This document shows positions 32,197 through 43,737 of a DNA stretch of 64,000 nucleotides, in pieces. The position numbers and the translations under genes are program-made. The DNA lies in assembly GCA_963682025.1 (NCBI GenBank), contig OY821521.1, positions 195,001,026-195,065,025 of the forward strand, in the 5' to 3' direction. The notes beneath the pieces were generated by a model. That model was given only the letters and a program-made list of their open reading frames with translations. It was not told the origin of the DNA and ran no database searches. This stretch comes from Cordilura impudica. Lineage: Eukaryota; Arthropoda; Insecta; Diptera; Scathophagidae. The stretch's first letter is position 1. Each line of letters starts with the position of its first letter.

Positions 32197-33174
32197 TTTT
32201 TACCCTATACCACAATGTGGTAAGGGAATAATGTTTGAGCTGATCTTTGTAACTACCAAAAATATTTGACCTAGATCTCTATCTTTTATTATACCAATCG
32301 ACACAGAATCACTTTCGGAGTCGATTTAGCGATGTCCATCTGTCCGTCCGTCCGCCCGCCATCCGTCTGTGTGTCCTTGTAAACAAACCACAGGTCGCAA
32401 ATATGAATATATTCATTAAATTTGGTTTATTATAAGCTACTATCGGCCATAGGACGAAGGTTGTTGAAATTAGTAAAATCGGTTCATGCTAGACCTAGTC
32501 CCCACAAAAATGACCCCTACGAGATCGCCTTAAATTGCCATAAAATTCAAATTAACATATAGATCGCGGTCAAATTGGGTTTGTGGGTGCCGATTATCTA
32601 TAATATTAATAGGCTAGGCGATTTCTTGTGACCGATGTTTTGTTCTACCGTTTTATCCCGATTTTTACCAAACGTATATTGTTTGAGAGGTATTTCTTTT
32701 TAGCCGTTTTGCAGATTTATAGATTTTTAAAAAAATGAGTTTGTTTTTTGTGTTGATTTGTGAATTGAATTGATTAGCATACCTTTAGGGTCTTTATTTA
32801 ATGAAAAAATAAAATTTCCTAGAATTTTCACTTGAATTTCAAGGGCTGCAATCTGCTAATATCCATTAATCAGTATATTGTACATTGTACAGATTTTTCT
32901 CAAATTTAATTTGTATATGCTTTTGCAAAAAATAAATGTCCTTACAAAATATTTTCAAGATTGGTCTATTTTTTGGATCTGGTCCGCCTATAAATATAGC
33001 ATCCCATATGAACTTTTTCATATCTGCAGGCAAAAAAATTAATAACAATGCCATTCAAATTTGGTTTATGCTTTTTTTCCATAACCAATTATTTGGACCT
33101 AAGACCCTTTCTCTAAACGCATGGTATTGGGTAACGTATGGTCGGTCTAAACCGACTATAATGTTCTTACTTGT
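32197..33174 (-). mobile_element. RC-B copy 4, interrupted by an RC-A Helitron
   Basis: The plus strand begins TACCCTATACCACAATGTGG and ends AGTCGGTTTAGACCGACC-type sequence plus CTTACTTGT, so the element is on the minus strand with both ends. A GTCCGTCCGTCCGCC tract lies at about 32340. The body is split at 32596/32860 by the RC-A copy: left part ends GTGCCGATTA, right part resumes TATCCATTAATCAG. Confidence 0.8.
32597..32859 (+). mobile_element. RC-A Helitron copy 3, nested in RC-B
   Basis: Starts TCTATAATATTAATAGGC after an A and ends TCTGCTAA before a T. The hairpin near the end is slightly mutated (CTTGAATTTCAAG, still self-complementary). It is shorter than the ~370-bp full length because of an internal deletion after the TTTACAGATT-type region. 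Confidence 0.8.
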
Positions 33175-33610
33175 TTTCTTTTTTTTTTTTTTTGACCAAT
33201 ATATGTCCTTTCAAAATTTTATCCTTCAATATCCTTAGAAATCTCCAATAAAATCTTTCGAAAAGGATTTATGTTAAGGACCAATATATGTAGTAAGACT
33301 TAGCAAAACATCATCCTTCAAGTTTTCTTAGTTAAGTATTAATAAAAATCTTAAGTTGTGTTTCCCAACTAAAAATTTAAGAAATCGCCCTAAAAAAATG
33401 AATTTTTCATTACATTTATAGACCAAATTCAGTTCACCAGAATTTCGAGTATTTCAATTTTTGATCTTGTGTCCTTTTAAAAGGACTTTAAAGTAACAAA
33501 TTATTAAATGTTTCCAAAAAAGAAAATTTAATTAAATATTTATATTACGAAGTCTCTATCGGTGCGAAATGATAAACCAAAGTCATGGCAATTTTATAAA
33601 ATTTTTATAA
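33175..33610. other. AT-rich DNA, nothing recognised
   Basis: No frame or repeat terminus found between the RC-B end and the mariner-like fossil. Confidence 0.3.
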
Positions 33611-34065
33611 TAACATTTAAAAATGTTATCCATTTCAGTCATTGCTCCATATGTCTTCAAAAACGATGGTGATCAGAATGTTACTGTTAACAAGTTTTTT
33701 CGTACCTTAACTAGATGGCAATAATCTTGCAGACATGTGTTAAGCTCCAATTAAATTAGTCAAAGAAGCTTTTGAAAACGAATAATTTCTCGTATTAGTC
33801 CTGCTAACTGGAGAGCGAGTACATGCGATTTAACCCCATTGGATTATTTTCTATTGGATTTATGTCTAGTCCCTATATATGTTGTTAAATTGGAGACCAT
33901 TGAACACCTAAAAATAAACATTCAATGAGTTGTTGCCGCATATGCTGTGAAAAGTGTGTGAAAATTGGAGTTCAGGATTGCTCCACGTATGCGCCAGCCA
34001 TGACGTTCGCATGGCTCCAGTCATATTTCAAGATTAATGGCATAAAACTATTTCTCTAATACAGA
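33611..34065 (+). pseudogene. Mariner-like transposase C-terminal fragment
   Basis: Plus-strand translation in broken frames gives APYVFKNDGDQNVTVN, then SCRHVLSSN, then STCDLTPLDYFLLDLCL. The last matches the RSCDLTPLDYFLWG third-catalytic region of mariner-like IS630 transposases. A following region corresponds to ETIEHLKxNI and a C-terminal RMRxxxxSHxS stretch. Several stops and shifts; no TIRs seen. Confidence 0.65.
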
Positions 34066-34380
34066 AAGCTTAGTTGATATTAAAAATACTTGTCTATGTT
34101 TAATTTTTATTTAAAGTTCTATAACTCTAAAAAAAACACTCGTTATTATTAAAATTTTAAGTCTTGTGCCGTAAATAAAAATAAGTCATCGCCAAGGAAA
34201 AAAATAAATACATCCAAACCAAATGATAGAGAAGAACTTGGGAAACTTTAGGTAATTTCTTATTTTATGCTAATATTGTCTTTTCAAAACTTTATAGTTC
34301 CATATCCTCTAAAATTATCTATAAATTCCAGAGTTCAGAAAAAAGCCACACACTGAATAAAAAACACGTACGTATATGTA
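34066..34380. other. AT-rich spacer, nothing recognised
   Basis: No feature recognised between the transposase fossil and the foldback element. Confidence 0.3.
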
Positions 34381-35028
34381 AACACATCGTGACTGTGTTT
34401 CGTTTTAATATTTCGTTATCTACACGAACATTTTTCTATCACGTCTTTTTTGTTTCGAACACACAAAAACCACACAGATTCGAGTGTAGCTTTATTTTAA
34501 GTTCGTGTTCTGGTACGTGTACTGCGAAAAAATAGGACATGAATAAAAACAGTTTCAACGTAAATCATAAAAAGGGGTCAATAAAATTTTAAAATATTTT
34601 ACAATTGTAAACAATTTCAACGTAAGTCTTTTTTATGACAATAAAATTTGAATAAATTTTGTTGAAACAATTGTCGTCGTTTTTATCGAGGTGATGTTTT
34701 AATTTTTCGCGAATTGATGTTTTAATTTTTCGTAGTACACGAGCCAGAACATGTACTTAAATTATAACTGAACTCGAACGGGTTTATTGTTCATGTTCTG
34801 TTTTTTCGCAGTACACGAGCCAGAACACGAACTTAAAATATAACTGAATTCTAATCTATTTATTGTTCATATTCTGTTTTTTAGCAGTAAAAGTGCAAGA
34901 AAACGAACTTAAAATAAAACTACACTGGAATCTGTTTGGTTTATGTGTGCTCGAAGCAAAAAATACGTGATAGAAAAATGTTCGTGTAGATAACGAATTA
35001 TTAAAACGAAACACAGTCATGATGTGTT
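34381..35028. mobile_element. Foldback element with ~150-bp inverted arms and 76-bp internal repeats
   Basis: The left arm (34381-34530, starts AACACATCGTGACTGTGTTT) pairs with the complement of the right arm (about 34880-35028, ending GATGTGTT), with scattered mismatches. Next to the right arm a 76-bp unit (CAGTACACGAGCCAGAAC...) repeats three times, at 34733, 34809 and 34885. This resembles foldback elements, whose long inverted arms carry tandem repeats. No transposase frame. Confidence 0.75.
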
Positions 35029-35228
35029 CGGCACCGTACAAAATTTAGAAACTGACATATTTGATATGAAAATAAAAATATGTGTTGGCTGCTTTAGAAC
35101 AGAACATTGTGTGTCATGTGTGTATTTTCTGAACCTTGATAAATTCCTGCGAAAAAAATCTATATTGTGGTCTAGGATATGTAGTAACAGATACCTAAAT
35201 TTAAACTTTCCAGCTAAGTTAATACTTG

Positions 35229-35752
35229 AATATGAAAAAGTTCATATCGGATGCCATATTTATATGGGGACTTGGTCGAAAATGGGCTGATCCTGACAAT
35301 ATTTGGTCACATATTTTCTGAAAAAATATATAAAAAACCAAATTGGAGAAAAATATGTGATTTTTGATAGATGTAAGTGAAGATCGGTAAGCAACTTTTT
35401 ATGGGGGCCATGATTAAGAACTTTCCAACAGGGTTTATTTTTGCACTAGGGTTCAATGGATGTAATAAACACACATCAAACAAAATTTTACCGGCATCTG
35501 TATACTAATTTGGATCTTATGACAATTTAAGTCATAGGGGTCATTTGTATGGGAACTAGGTCTGAACATGCACCGATTGTCACCAATTTCAACAGCGCTC
35601 ATAGTATGGCCGATGGAAGCTTATATTCATTGAAATGTATACGTATTTGTGACAAGTAGTTCGGTTAGGTTAACATGAACACACAGACGGATGAAGAGAC
35701 GGACGGAGAGACGGACGGACAGACGACAATGATTCTGAGTTACAGACATCAT
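35229..35752 (+). mobile_element. RC-B copy 5, both ends missing
   Basis: Starts in the body at TATGAAAAAGTTCATATCGG and runs through TAAGTGAAGATCGGTAAGCA to a GACGGACAGACG tract near 35705. It ends around TTCTGAGTTACAGACATC without the 3' subterminal repeat. Sequence at 35029-35228 just upstream is not assigned. Confidence 0.7.
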
Positions 35753-35929
35753 AACGTATAAAAATGTGTCCCAAGTAAGAAAATCTGTTATTTCTGGCGC
35801 ACAAGTGAGTTCAAACGTATCATCATATTCTGGGAATACAGTGACTGACAAAAATGGAATGAGCTCTTATGACATTGGTTCAAGATCTGAGTATAAAAAA
35901 CATGCCGATAATCAGCTACTTAATTACAG

Positions 35930-36515
35930 AAGAGGTCTTTAATTTGTATGAAAAAATTAATGAATCAGAACCTTTAAGATGATCAAGAAAATTTTCAGCG
36001 AGCAAAGGATGGCGAGCAGAGAATGGCACTTCAGAACGTACAAATTAGAAGCGAGATAACATCAGCAGATATATAAGTGGGCAGAAACTATCCATGCACA
36101 TATTGAGCAGCCAATATATTTATCTCGAAACACAACCTTAGATCAAGGAATTATTGCCACATTTAAGAAATATTATATTAAACGTACGTATGTACATTAA
36201 AATAGAAATCGAGTCACTAATACTTAATGAGGTATGGAAACAATTTTCCATTTTGGACTGCATAATTCATGATTCATCTACTGTTTCAGACATAAGAATT
36301 CCACAAGTTAAACACTTGCTGGAAATTGGCTTGGCCTGAATGCATCTTAAACGTCACTACAAAAACATTAACAATATAGTTTCGGCACAACAAAATGACG
36401 GTGAGGGATTCGACACATTTAACCAAAGAGATTTTGATGAGCTGAATGTTGATATTCCTTTAACTGTCGACGAAATTATAAGTAATATAGAGAATACAGA
36501 AAAATACTAAATAAG
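35930..36515 (+). pseudogene. Pogo/Tigger (CENP-B/Jerky-type) transposase, degenerate
   Basis: Broken plus-strand frames contain KFSASKGWRAEN, matching the Tc5/CENP-B-type DNA-binding segment. They also contain DQGIIATFKKYYIKRT, the hallmark downstream of the second catalytic Asp in the DDE_1 family. Next come LNEVWKQFSILDCIIH and a C-terminal FDTFNQRDFDELNVDIPLTV. Stops and frameshifts occur throughout, so it is not functional. The TIRs expected of Tigger elements were not found. Confidence 0.65.
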
Positions 36516-36745
36516 CAGTTGGAGAAATTCTTAAATCGGTAAAATCAAATTATCCTTCATGAACCAGATACAGAGAAAGCTTCAAAATTCAACAGGGAAC
36601 TACACAACCTTATGTTCGATACTGGAAATAACATAGTCATTTAAAAAAAAATTAACCCAATGAGAAAACCATTGAATTTCTAAGTTAAGTCCGGAACACT
36701 TAACGATTGGCCTTGAATTTAGAATATTATTTGGCCATTTTTTAT
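36516..36745. other. Spacer, nothing recognised
   Basis: AT-rich, no frame or repeat end seen. Confidence 0.3.
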
Positions 36746-36875
36746 TTTAGGGCTTTTTGGTTTTAGCGATTTTCAAGATTTTTGTTTTGGCGATTTTTAT
36801 TTTTCGCGATTTTCGTTTTTGGCGATTTTTGATTTTTGGCGATATTTTATTTTTCAGATTTCTTATTTTTCCAGT
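36746..36875. repeat. Short GGCGATTTTTGATTTTT array (block B2, inverted)
   Basis: A small copy of the AAAATCGCC repeat in reverse-complement orientation, directly left of an RC-B element. Confidence 0.8.
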
Positions 36876-37668
36876 TTTTATACCCTATACCACTATGTGG
36901 TATAATGACTTTGTGATGCTGTTTGTAACTACCAAAATTGTTTGACCTAGACCCATCTTTAATTATACCGATCGAATCAGAATCACTATCTGATTCGATT
37001 TAACGATGTCCGTCCGTCCGTCCGTCTGTGTGTCCATGTAAAGCTTGTAATCAAACTGCAGGTCGCAAATATGCATATATATTTTGATGAAATTTGGTAT
37101 ATAAGCTTTTATCGGCCATAGGATGAACGCTATTGAAATTGGTGGGAATCGGTCCATGTTCAGACCTAGCCCCCATACAAATGACCCCTATGAAATCGAC
37201 TTAAATTTCCATAAGATCCAAATTATCATATACATCTTAGTCAAATTGGGTTTGTACGTGTTTATTACATCCATTAACCAGTAGTCCAAAAATGATCCCT
37301 ATGGGACAACTCTTAGTCATAGGCCCCATATAGAGCTGCTTCCCGATCTTCACTTAAATCTATGAAAAAACAAAAATATTGCACTGATTCTTCTCAAATT
37401 TTGTTTGTATATATTTTTGCAAAATACAAGAGACCTTACCAAACATGGTCAGGTTCCGTCCATTTTTGGGCCTAGTCCCCATATCGATATAGCATCCGAT
37501 ATGAACTTTTTCATATCTGCAGACAAAAAAATTTATTAAAATCCCACTCAAATTTGGTTTATGCTTATTTTCTATATCCAGTTAGTTGGCCTATGAGGTA
37601 GGGTCTCTAACCGCATGGTATAGGGTATCATATAGTCGGTCTAGACCGACTATAATTTTCTTACTTGT
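36876..37668 (-). mobile_element. RC-B copy 6, complete
   Basis: The plus strand runs from TATACCCTATACCACTATGT to CGGTCTAGACCGACTATAAT and CTTACTTGT. A GTCCGTCCGTCCGTCTGTGT tract lies at 37010-37031. Nearly identical in structure to 10618-11400 and the best minus-strand full-length copy. Confidence 0.88.
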
Positions 37669-38026
37669 TGAATTTGGAAACGCCCATATTTTCTACGACT
37701 CCTCAAATTGGTAATTAATGTATTTGTCAAAAGTTTCAAGACTCTCGCTTTCATAGTAGTTCATATTTTTTGTATGGGCGATGCCACGCCCACTAATCCT
37801 ATCCCGCCAATTTTTTTCTGACTACTCACATTAATATCTGATGGACTCGTACAAAGTGTTAAGTCTTTTCTGTTTATAAATATATATTTTGTATCGGAGG
37901 TGCCACGCCCATTGGTGCGATTCTGCCGATTTTTCTTTAAATTCTTTTGTGCGATTTTACATTACTTTTTTCATCTATATTAGAAGTTATGCGGTTTTTC
38001 TAATGTTTAGAACGCATTTACTATTA
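37669..38026 (-). repeat. Inverted copy of the GGGCGTGG ~142-bp repeat family
   Basis: GATGCCACGCCCACTAATCC and GGTGCCACGCCCATTGGTGC are complements of the GGGCGTGGCAC core seen at 28867-29581. About 250 bp is recognisable; the last 100 bp before the Helitron are unassigned. Confidence 0.65.
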
Positions 38027-38361
38027 CTAGCAGATTCCAGCGCTCGAAATTCGAGTGCAATTTCTAGGCAGATATATTTTTAAACTTTATTATTATTGTG
38101 AATGAAGATAACAAACTCATTAACAAACACATTAACAAATTTAATAAACACACACACAGCACTGTATAATCTTATGTATGTGTTAGTAGCAATTTTAAAT
38201 GCAATTTACTCAAAATAAAGGAAAAATCTAAAAATCTGTAAATCTGTAAAACGGCTAAAAAGAAATACCTTTCATATAACATACGTTTGGGCAAAATCGG
38301 GATAAAACGGTAGAACAAAACATTGGTCACAAGAAATCGCCTAGCGTATTAATATTATAGA
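38027..38361 (-). mobile_element. RC-A Helitron copy 4
   Basis: The plus strand begins CTAGCAGATTCC with the hairpin CTCGAAATTCGAG and ends TATTAATATTATAGA followed by T. On the minus strand this is 5' TCTATAATATTA...CTAG 3' inserted between A and T. Length ~335 bp, nearly full. Confidence 0.85.
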
Positions 38362-39514
38362 TTATATGGAAGTGAACTGCGATTTTTTTACGATTTTTTC
38401 CGGAACGCATAAATTGGTATCAAGTAGAATGGTTTTCTCAAATTTATAATTTTGACAACTGCATTAAATTTGCTTCTTTTCAAAATGAACTCCGATCGGC
38501 TCAAAACGTCACATATATAATACTTTGACAACTATTTACATAGAATTCAACTTCTTAAGAAAATTACCCTCCACCCTAACATTTATACATTGATACTATA
38601 ACAAATGTTTGTATGTATATATTTCCAATAAAAAAATAATAAAAATAAAATAAAAGCAAATTCTATAAATAGTAAACAAGTATCATTGTATTGTCGTTCA
38701 CAATATAGGGAAATTGTAATATGCCAGCATACAAACAATGATATATTACACGTACATCACATGGTTAGTATCAAGCTGAAGCCGAAAGCTGAAGGGTTTG
38801 TTTGGCTGGCTGTTATGTTGTTATGCCAATACATAAGTGAAACTCTTGTACGTATGCAAGACGGCAACAAAGGCCAGCAGTATCACGAAGAAAATACTCG
38901 TACATATACAGATATACAACTATACACCATATGTATGTATGAATATATTTTTCTGATCTGCGTATCGACACATATCATTTATGAATATATTACAATTTGA
39001 TCCAAAAAAAACATAACAAACACACACACACACACTCATATGTTGATATATAATTCATAAGCATTTATAGAATATTTTCAGTTCCACTCTGTACGTACTT
39101 CTTACAAACGAATTTATACAAAATATGAAAATAGCAGATTTACGAAAAGAAAAAAAAATAAGAAAACGAAATGATTTTTCCATAATCGTGATACGTATAA
39201 ACAGTTATTATTTGAATAAAAAGTATCTTTTCTTTATATCAAATTTTAGATTGTAGACAATTGGAGATTAGAATAGCATTTATTGTTATATTTGTTTTAT
39301 TAAAAAATATAAATTTTCTTCAAAAAATTACTTTTGCTTATAAAAGTATCTTTTCTCAGGAAAATATATTTACCTAAAAAAGTAAACTTTTTAAAGGAGT
39401 ATATTTTCTTGAAGAATACATTTAAAAAAAAATTCATAAAAAACTCTCTTCAAAAAGTACCTTTTCTTTAAAAGAAACCTTTTCTCTTAAAAGTCCATTA
39501 TCTCAACAATCTAA
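38362..39514. other. AT-rich DNA with (CA)n, no gene recognised
   Basis: A 104-codon frame at 38686-39000 shows no recognisable domain and runs into TATA-rich DNA. A (CA)n tract lies at about 39019-39036. The last 250 bp before the RC-B element drift into the ~18-bp repeat composition. Confidence 0.35.
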
Positions 39515-40262
39515 CTTTTTATACCCGACACCACTATGTGGTTTGGGTATAATGACTGTGTGCTGCTGTTTGTAACTACCAAAAATATTTGACCCCTCTT
39601 TTATTATACCGATCGACTCAGATTCACTTTCTAAGTCGATTTAGCAATGTCCGTCCGTCCGTCTGTCCGTCCATCTGTGTGTCCATGTAAACCTTGTAAT
39701 CAAACTAAAGGTCGCAAATATGAATATATTTTGATGAAATTTGGTATATGAGCTTCTATCGGCCATAGGATGAACGTTATTGAAATTGGTGAATTTGGTT
39801 CATGTTCAGACCTAGTCCCCATACAAATGACCTCTAAGAGATCGACTTAAATTGCCATATGATCCAAATTATCTTATAGATCTCAGTCAAATTGGGTGTG
39901 CATGTGTTTGTTAATCAGTAGTTAATAATCCCTATAGGACAATTCTTAGTCATATGCCCCATATAGAGCTGCTTCCCGATCTTCACTTAAATCTATCAAA
40001 AAACAAAAATATTACACAGATTTTTCTCAAATTTGGTTTGCATATATTTTGAAAAACGGCTAAAAAGAAATACCTTTCAAATAATATACAAAACATCGGT
40101 CACAAGAAATCGCCTAGCCTATTAATATTATAGATGCCACTCACGTTTGGTTTATGCTTATTTTCTATAGCGAATTAGTTGGACCGAAGAGATAGGGTCT
40201 CTGAACCGTGGTAAAGGGTATTGTATAATCGGTCTAGACTGACTATAATTTTCTTACTTTGT
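39515..40262 (-). mobile_element. RC-B copy 7 with an embedded RC-A fragment
   Basis: The plus strand begins TATACCCGACACCACTATGT and ends GGTCTAGACTGACTATAATT and CTTACTTTGTT, with a GTCCGTCCGTCTGTCCGTCC tract at about 39651. Between about 40051 and 40134 it holds the 5' end of a minus-strand RC-A (…TATTAATATTATAGA), replacing part of the RC-B body. Confidence 0.78.
40051..40134 (-). mobile_element. RC-A Helitron 5' fragment inside RC-B
   Basis: 84 bp matching the RC-A 5' region from the TATAGA terminus to GAAAAACGGCTAAAAAGAAA. The RC-A 3' half and part of the host RC-B are missing, so a deletion followed insertion. Confidence 0.7.
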
Positions 40263-42295
40263 TTTTAAAAAGTTACCTTTCTTAAAAAATTTCCTGTTCT
40301 TAAAAAAGTTCATTTTCTTTAAAAACTATCATCTCTTAAAAAAACGTATTTTTATATAAAATTATAGTTTCTTAAAAAAGTACCTTTACTTCCAAAGTCC
40401 TTTATCATCAAAAAATTCCTAACCTTAAAAAAGAATATTTTCTTCAAAAAGTGCCCTTTATGAAAACCGCAAATTTTTTTATCTTTACTTAAAAAAGCTG
40501 CTTTTCTTAAAAAAACCCCCTCCTCAAAAACGTAAGTTTTCTTAAAAAATGTCTTTTCTTAATTGATTATCTTGCATAAAAAATGCATTTTCTTAAAAAT
40601 TTAACTTATTTTAAAAAAGAATATTTTCTTAAAAAGTTACTTTTTCTTTAAAAAGAACTTTTATTTAAAAATTACCCTTAAGAAAAGTACATTTTTTCAA
40701 AAAAATACTTTTTCTTAAAAAAATACCTTTTCGGAACAAGTAGAATTTCTGAAAAACGTAAATTTTCTTTAAAAAGTATTATTTGCTTAAAAAATACCTT
40801 TTCTTTAAAAAGTAAGTTTTCCAAAAGTGTACAAAATCTTACAAGAGTACCTTTTCTTAAAAAGTTAATTTTCTGAAAAAAGTATTATTTGCCTAAAAAG
40901 TACATTTTCTTAAATAGATAGATAAAAAGTTCCATTTTGTAAAAAAAAAAAAATTTTCATGCAAATTATCTTTTCTTAAAAAGGTACGTTTTCAGAAAGT
41001 GTACAAAATCTTACAAGAGTACCTTTTCTTAAAAAGTAAATTCTCTGATAAAAGTATTATTTGCCTAAAAAGTACATTTTCTTAAATAGATAGATAAAAA
41101 GTGCCATTTTGTAAAAAAAAAAAACTTTTCATGCAAAATTACCTTTTCTTAAAAAGGTACATTTTCTTAAAAAAGTAGGTTTTCGGAAATTGTACAAAAT
41201 CTTACAAGAGTACCTTTTCCTAAAAAGTAAATTTTCTGAAAAAAGTATTATTTGCCTAAAAAGTACCTTTTCTTAAATATATCGTTTTCATCAAAAAGTG
41301 CCATTTAAAAAAAAAAACTTTACATGCAAAATTACCTTTTCTTAAAAGGTACCTTTTCTTAAAAAAAATCACCTTTTCCTAAAAAAGTATGTTTTCAGAA
41401 AAAAAAATTCCGTCTTAAAACGATATACATTTTCTTATAAAAGTCCCTTACTTAAAAGTACCTCTTCTTAAAAGGTACGTTTTCTTCGAAAAGTGCCATT
41501 TTGAAAAAAAATTTCGTGAAAAATTACCTTTTCTTAAAGAAGTACCTTCTCATAAAAAAGTACCTTTTCTTAAAAAAGTACGGTTTCAGAAAAAAAAATT
41601 TTTTCTTAAAAAAAAACTACCTTTTCTTAAAAGGTACGTTTTCTACGAAAACTACCATTTTCAATAGAAGAAAAATTCATCAAATGCACCTTTTCTTAAA
41701 AAAGTACCTTTTCATATAGAAGTAGGTTTTTTTTACACTTTACACTTTACACTACACTTTCTTAAAAAAGTACCCTTTCTTAAAGAAATACCATTGTGTT
41801 TAAAGTACTTTTTCTTAATAAAAGTATATTTTTTTTAAAAAAAGTACTCTTTCTTAAAAAAGTATTTGTTCTTAAAAACTACCTTTTCTTAAAAAATTAC
41901 CTTTACTTAAAGAAATATATTAAAAATTAACTTTAACTTTAAATTAAAATTAACTTTAAACTAACTTTTCTTAAAAAGTTAATTTTCTCCAAAAAATCAC
42001 GTTTTCTTAAAAAAGTACTTTTTCTTAAAAAAAAGTAAGTTTTCGGAAAAAGTCCAATTTCATATAAAAGTACGTTTTCTTAAAAAAGTAAATTTTCTTA
42101 AAAAAAGTACATTTCCTTTTAAGAAAAAGTAATTTTTTTTTTTTTGAAGTGCTGCTTTTTTTTAAAAGTACCTTTTATAAAAAAAAGTACCATTTATAAA
42201 AAGATACCTATTTTAAAATATTTATTCTCAAAAAAGTACTGTTTCTTATAAAAGAAAATTTTCTTTAAAAAAGTTTTTATCACTTCTTTAATTGT
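40263..42295. repeat. Degenerate ~18-bp repeat block (A'), inverted relative to 1-5025
   Basis: Monomers of the form CTTTTCTTAAAAAAGTAC, the reverse complement of the block at 1-5025. A local longer unit recurs: GTACAAAATCTTACAAGAGT appears at about 40829, 41001 and 41192 (spacing ~172 and ~191), with AAATAGATAGATAAAAAGT and TTTTCATGCAAA between. A 72-codon frame at 41501-41719 is a repeat translation. Confidence 0.88.
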
Positions 42296-42308
42296 TCTAA
42301 CAAAATAA

Positions 42309-42684
42309 TCTATAATATTAATAGGCTATGCGATATCTTGTGACCGATGTTTTGTTCTACCGTTTTATCCCGATTTTTACCAAACGTATATTATTTGAAA
42401 GGTATTTCTTTTTAGCTGTTCACCAGATTTACAGATTTTCAAAATTTTTCCCTTTATTTTGAGTAAATTTCATTTAAAGTTGCTACTAACACATACATAA
42501 AATTATACATATGCTATGTGTGTGTTTATTAAATTTGTTAATGTGTTTGTAATAAAAATTAGTGTTTTTTTGTTGATTTGCGAATTTGCTATAATTGATT
42601 AGCATAATTTTAGGGTCTTTATTTAATGAAAAAATAAAATTTTCTTGAATTTGCGCTCGAATTTCGAGGACTGGAATCTGCTAG
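42309..42684 (+). mobile_element. RC-A Helitron copy 6, full length
   Basis: TCTATAATATTAATAGGC start after A, CTAG end before T, hairpin CTCGAATTTCGAG about 10 nt from the end. ~376 bp. Confidence 0.88.
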
Positions 42685-42853
42685 TTCTATTTAGAGTTAT
42701 AATAATTATAATAGAAGAATTTATCAACCTCTTACCGATTGTCCAGAAGTAGTTCAGCTCAGCTTCCCAAAGAATTTTCTGTTTGCTTTGTTTATTTTAT
42801 TAGCAATTGAGCTTTTATAGAACAAATATTTAAAAAAATTATATTTCACGATT
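42685..42853. other. Short AT-rich spacer
   Basis: Nothing recognised between two elements. Confidence 0.3.
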
Positions 42854-43697
42854 AACAAGTGAGAAAATTGTAGATGGTCTAGACTGACTATACGATACCC
42901 TATACCATAAGTTAAGAGATCCTAGCACTTAGGTTCAGCAATTTAGATATAGAAAATAAGCATAAACCAAATTCGAGTCCCATTGTTATTCATTTTTTTT
43001 GTTTTCGAATATGAAAAAGTTCATATGGGGATATGATTTGGTAAAGTCACTAATGTAATAAATATACATAAACCCAATTTGAACGAGATCTGTATGATAA
43101 TTTGGATATTATGGCAATTTAAGTCGATCTCACAAGGCGGCCTGTAGTTTGATTACAAGGTTTTCGTGGACAAACAGACGGACGGACGGACATCGCTAAA
43201 TCGACTTAGCAAAGATTCTGATGCGATAGGTATAATAAAAGATGGATCTAGGTCAAATATTTTTGATAGTTGTAAACATCAGCACAAGGTCATTATACCC
43301 TGACCACATAGTGGCATCTATAATATTAATAGGCTAGGCGATTTCTTGTGACCGATGTTTTGTTCTACCTTTTTATCCCGATTTTGACCAAACGTATATT
43401 ATTTGAAAGGTATTTCTTTTTAGCCGTTTTGCAGATGTACAGATTATTAAATTTTTTTCTTTATTTTGAGTAAATTGCATTTAAAGTTGCTACTAACACA
43501 TACATAAAATTATACATATGCTATGTGTGTGTTTACTAAATTTGTGAATGTCTTTGTTAATGAGTTTGTTATCTTCATTTACAATAGTAATAAACCATAA
43601 AAGTGTTGGTTTGTGAATTGGCTAAGTTTAAAAATAAAGCTGCCTAGAAATTGCACTCGAATTTCGAGCGCTGGAATCTGTTAGTAGGGTATAAAAA
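42854..43697 (+). mobile_element. RC-B copy 8, split near its 3' end by RC-A
   Basis: Starts AACAAGTGAGAAAATTGTAG with a TGGTCTAGACTGA palindrome. It is internally deleted (body ~460 bp) and has a GACGGACGGACG tract near 43178. It reaches CCACATAGTGGCA at 43316. After the RC-A insertion it resumes TAGGGTATAAAAA at 43685, restoring the standard RC-B 3' end. Confidence 0.85.
43317..43684 (+). mobile_element. RC-A Helitron copy 7, nested in an RC-B 3' end
   Basis: Starts TCTATAATATTA, ends TCTGTTAG. The host sequence without it reads GTGGCA|TAGGGTATA, against GTGGTATAGGGTATA in other copies. The element therefore inserted exactly between A and T with no duplication, a clean empty site. Confidence 0.9.
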
Positions 43698-43737
43698 GGG
43701 ATTTTAATCGAAGGTGTTATAATTTTTGTTGATACAC

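Noticed and set aside
38686..39000. 104-codon plus-strand frame as a host gene
   Set aside because: No recognisable domain and AT/TATA-rich continuation; coding support is lacking.
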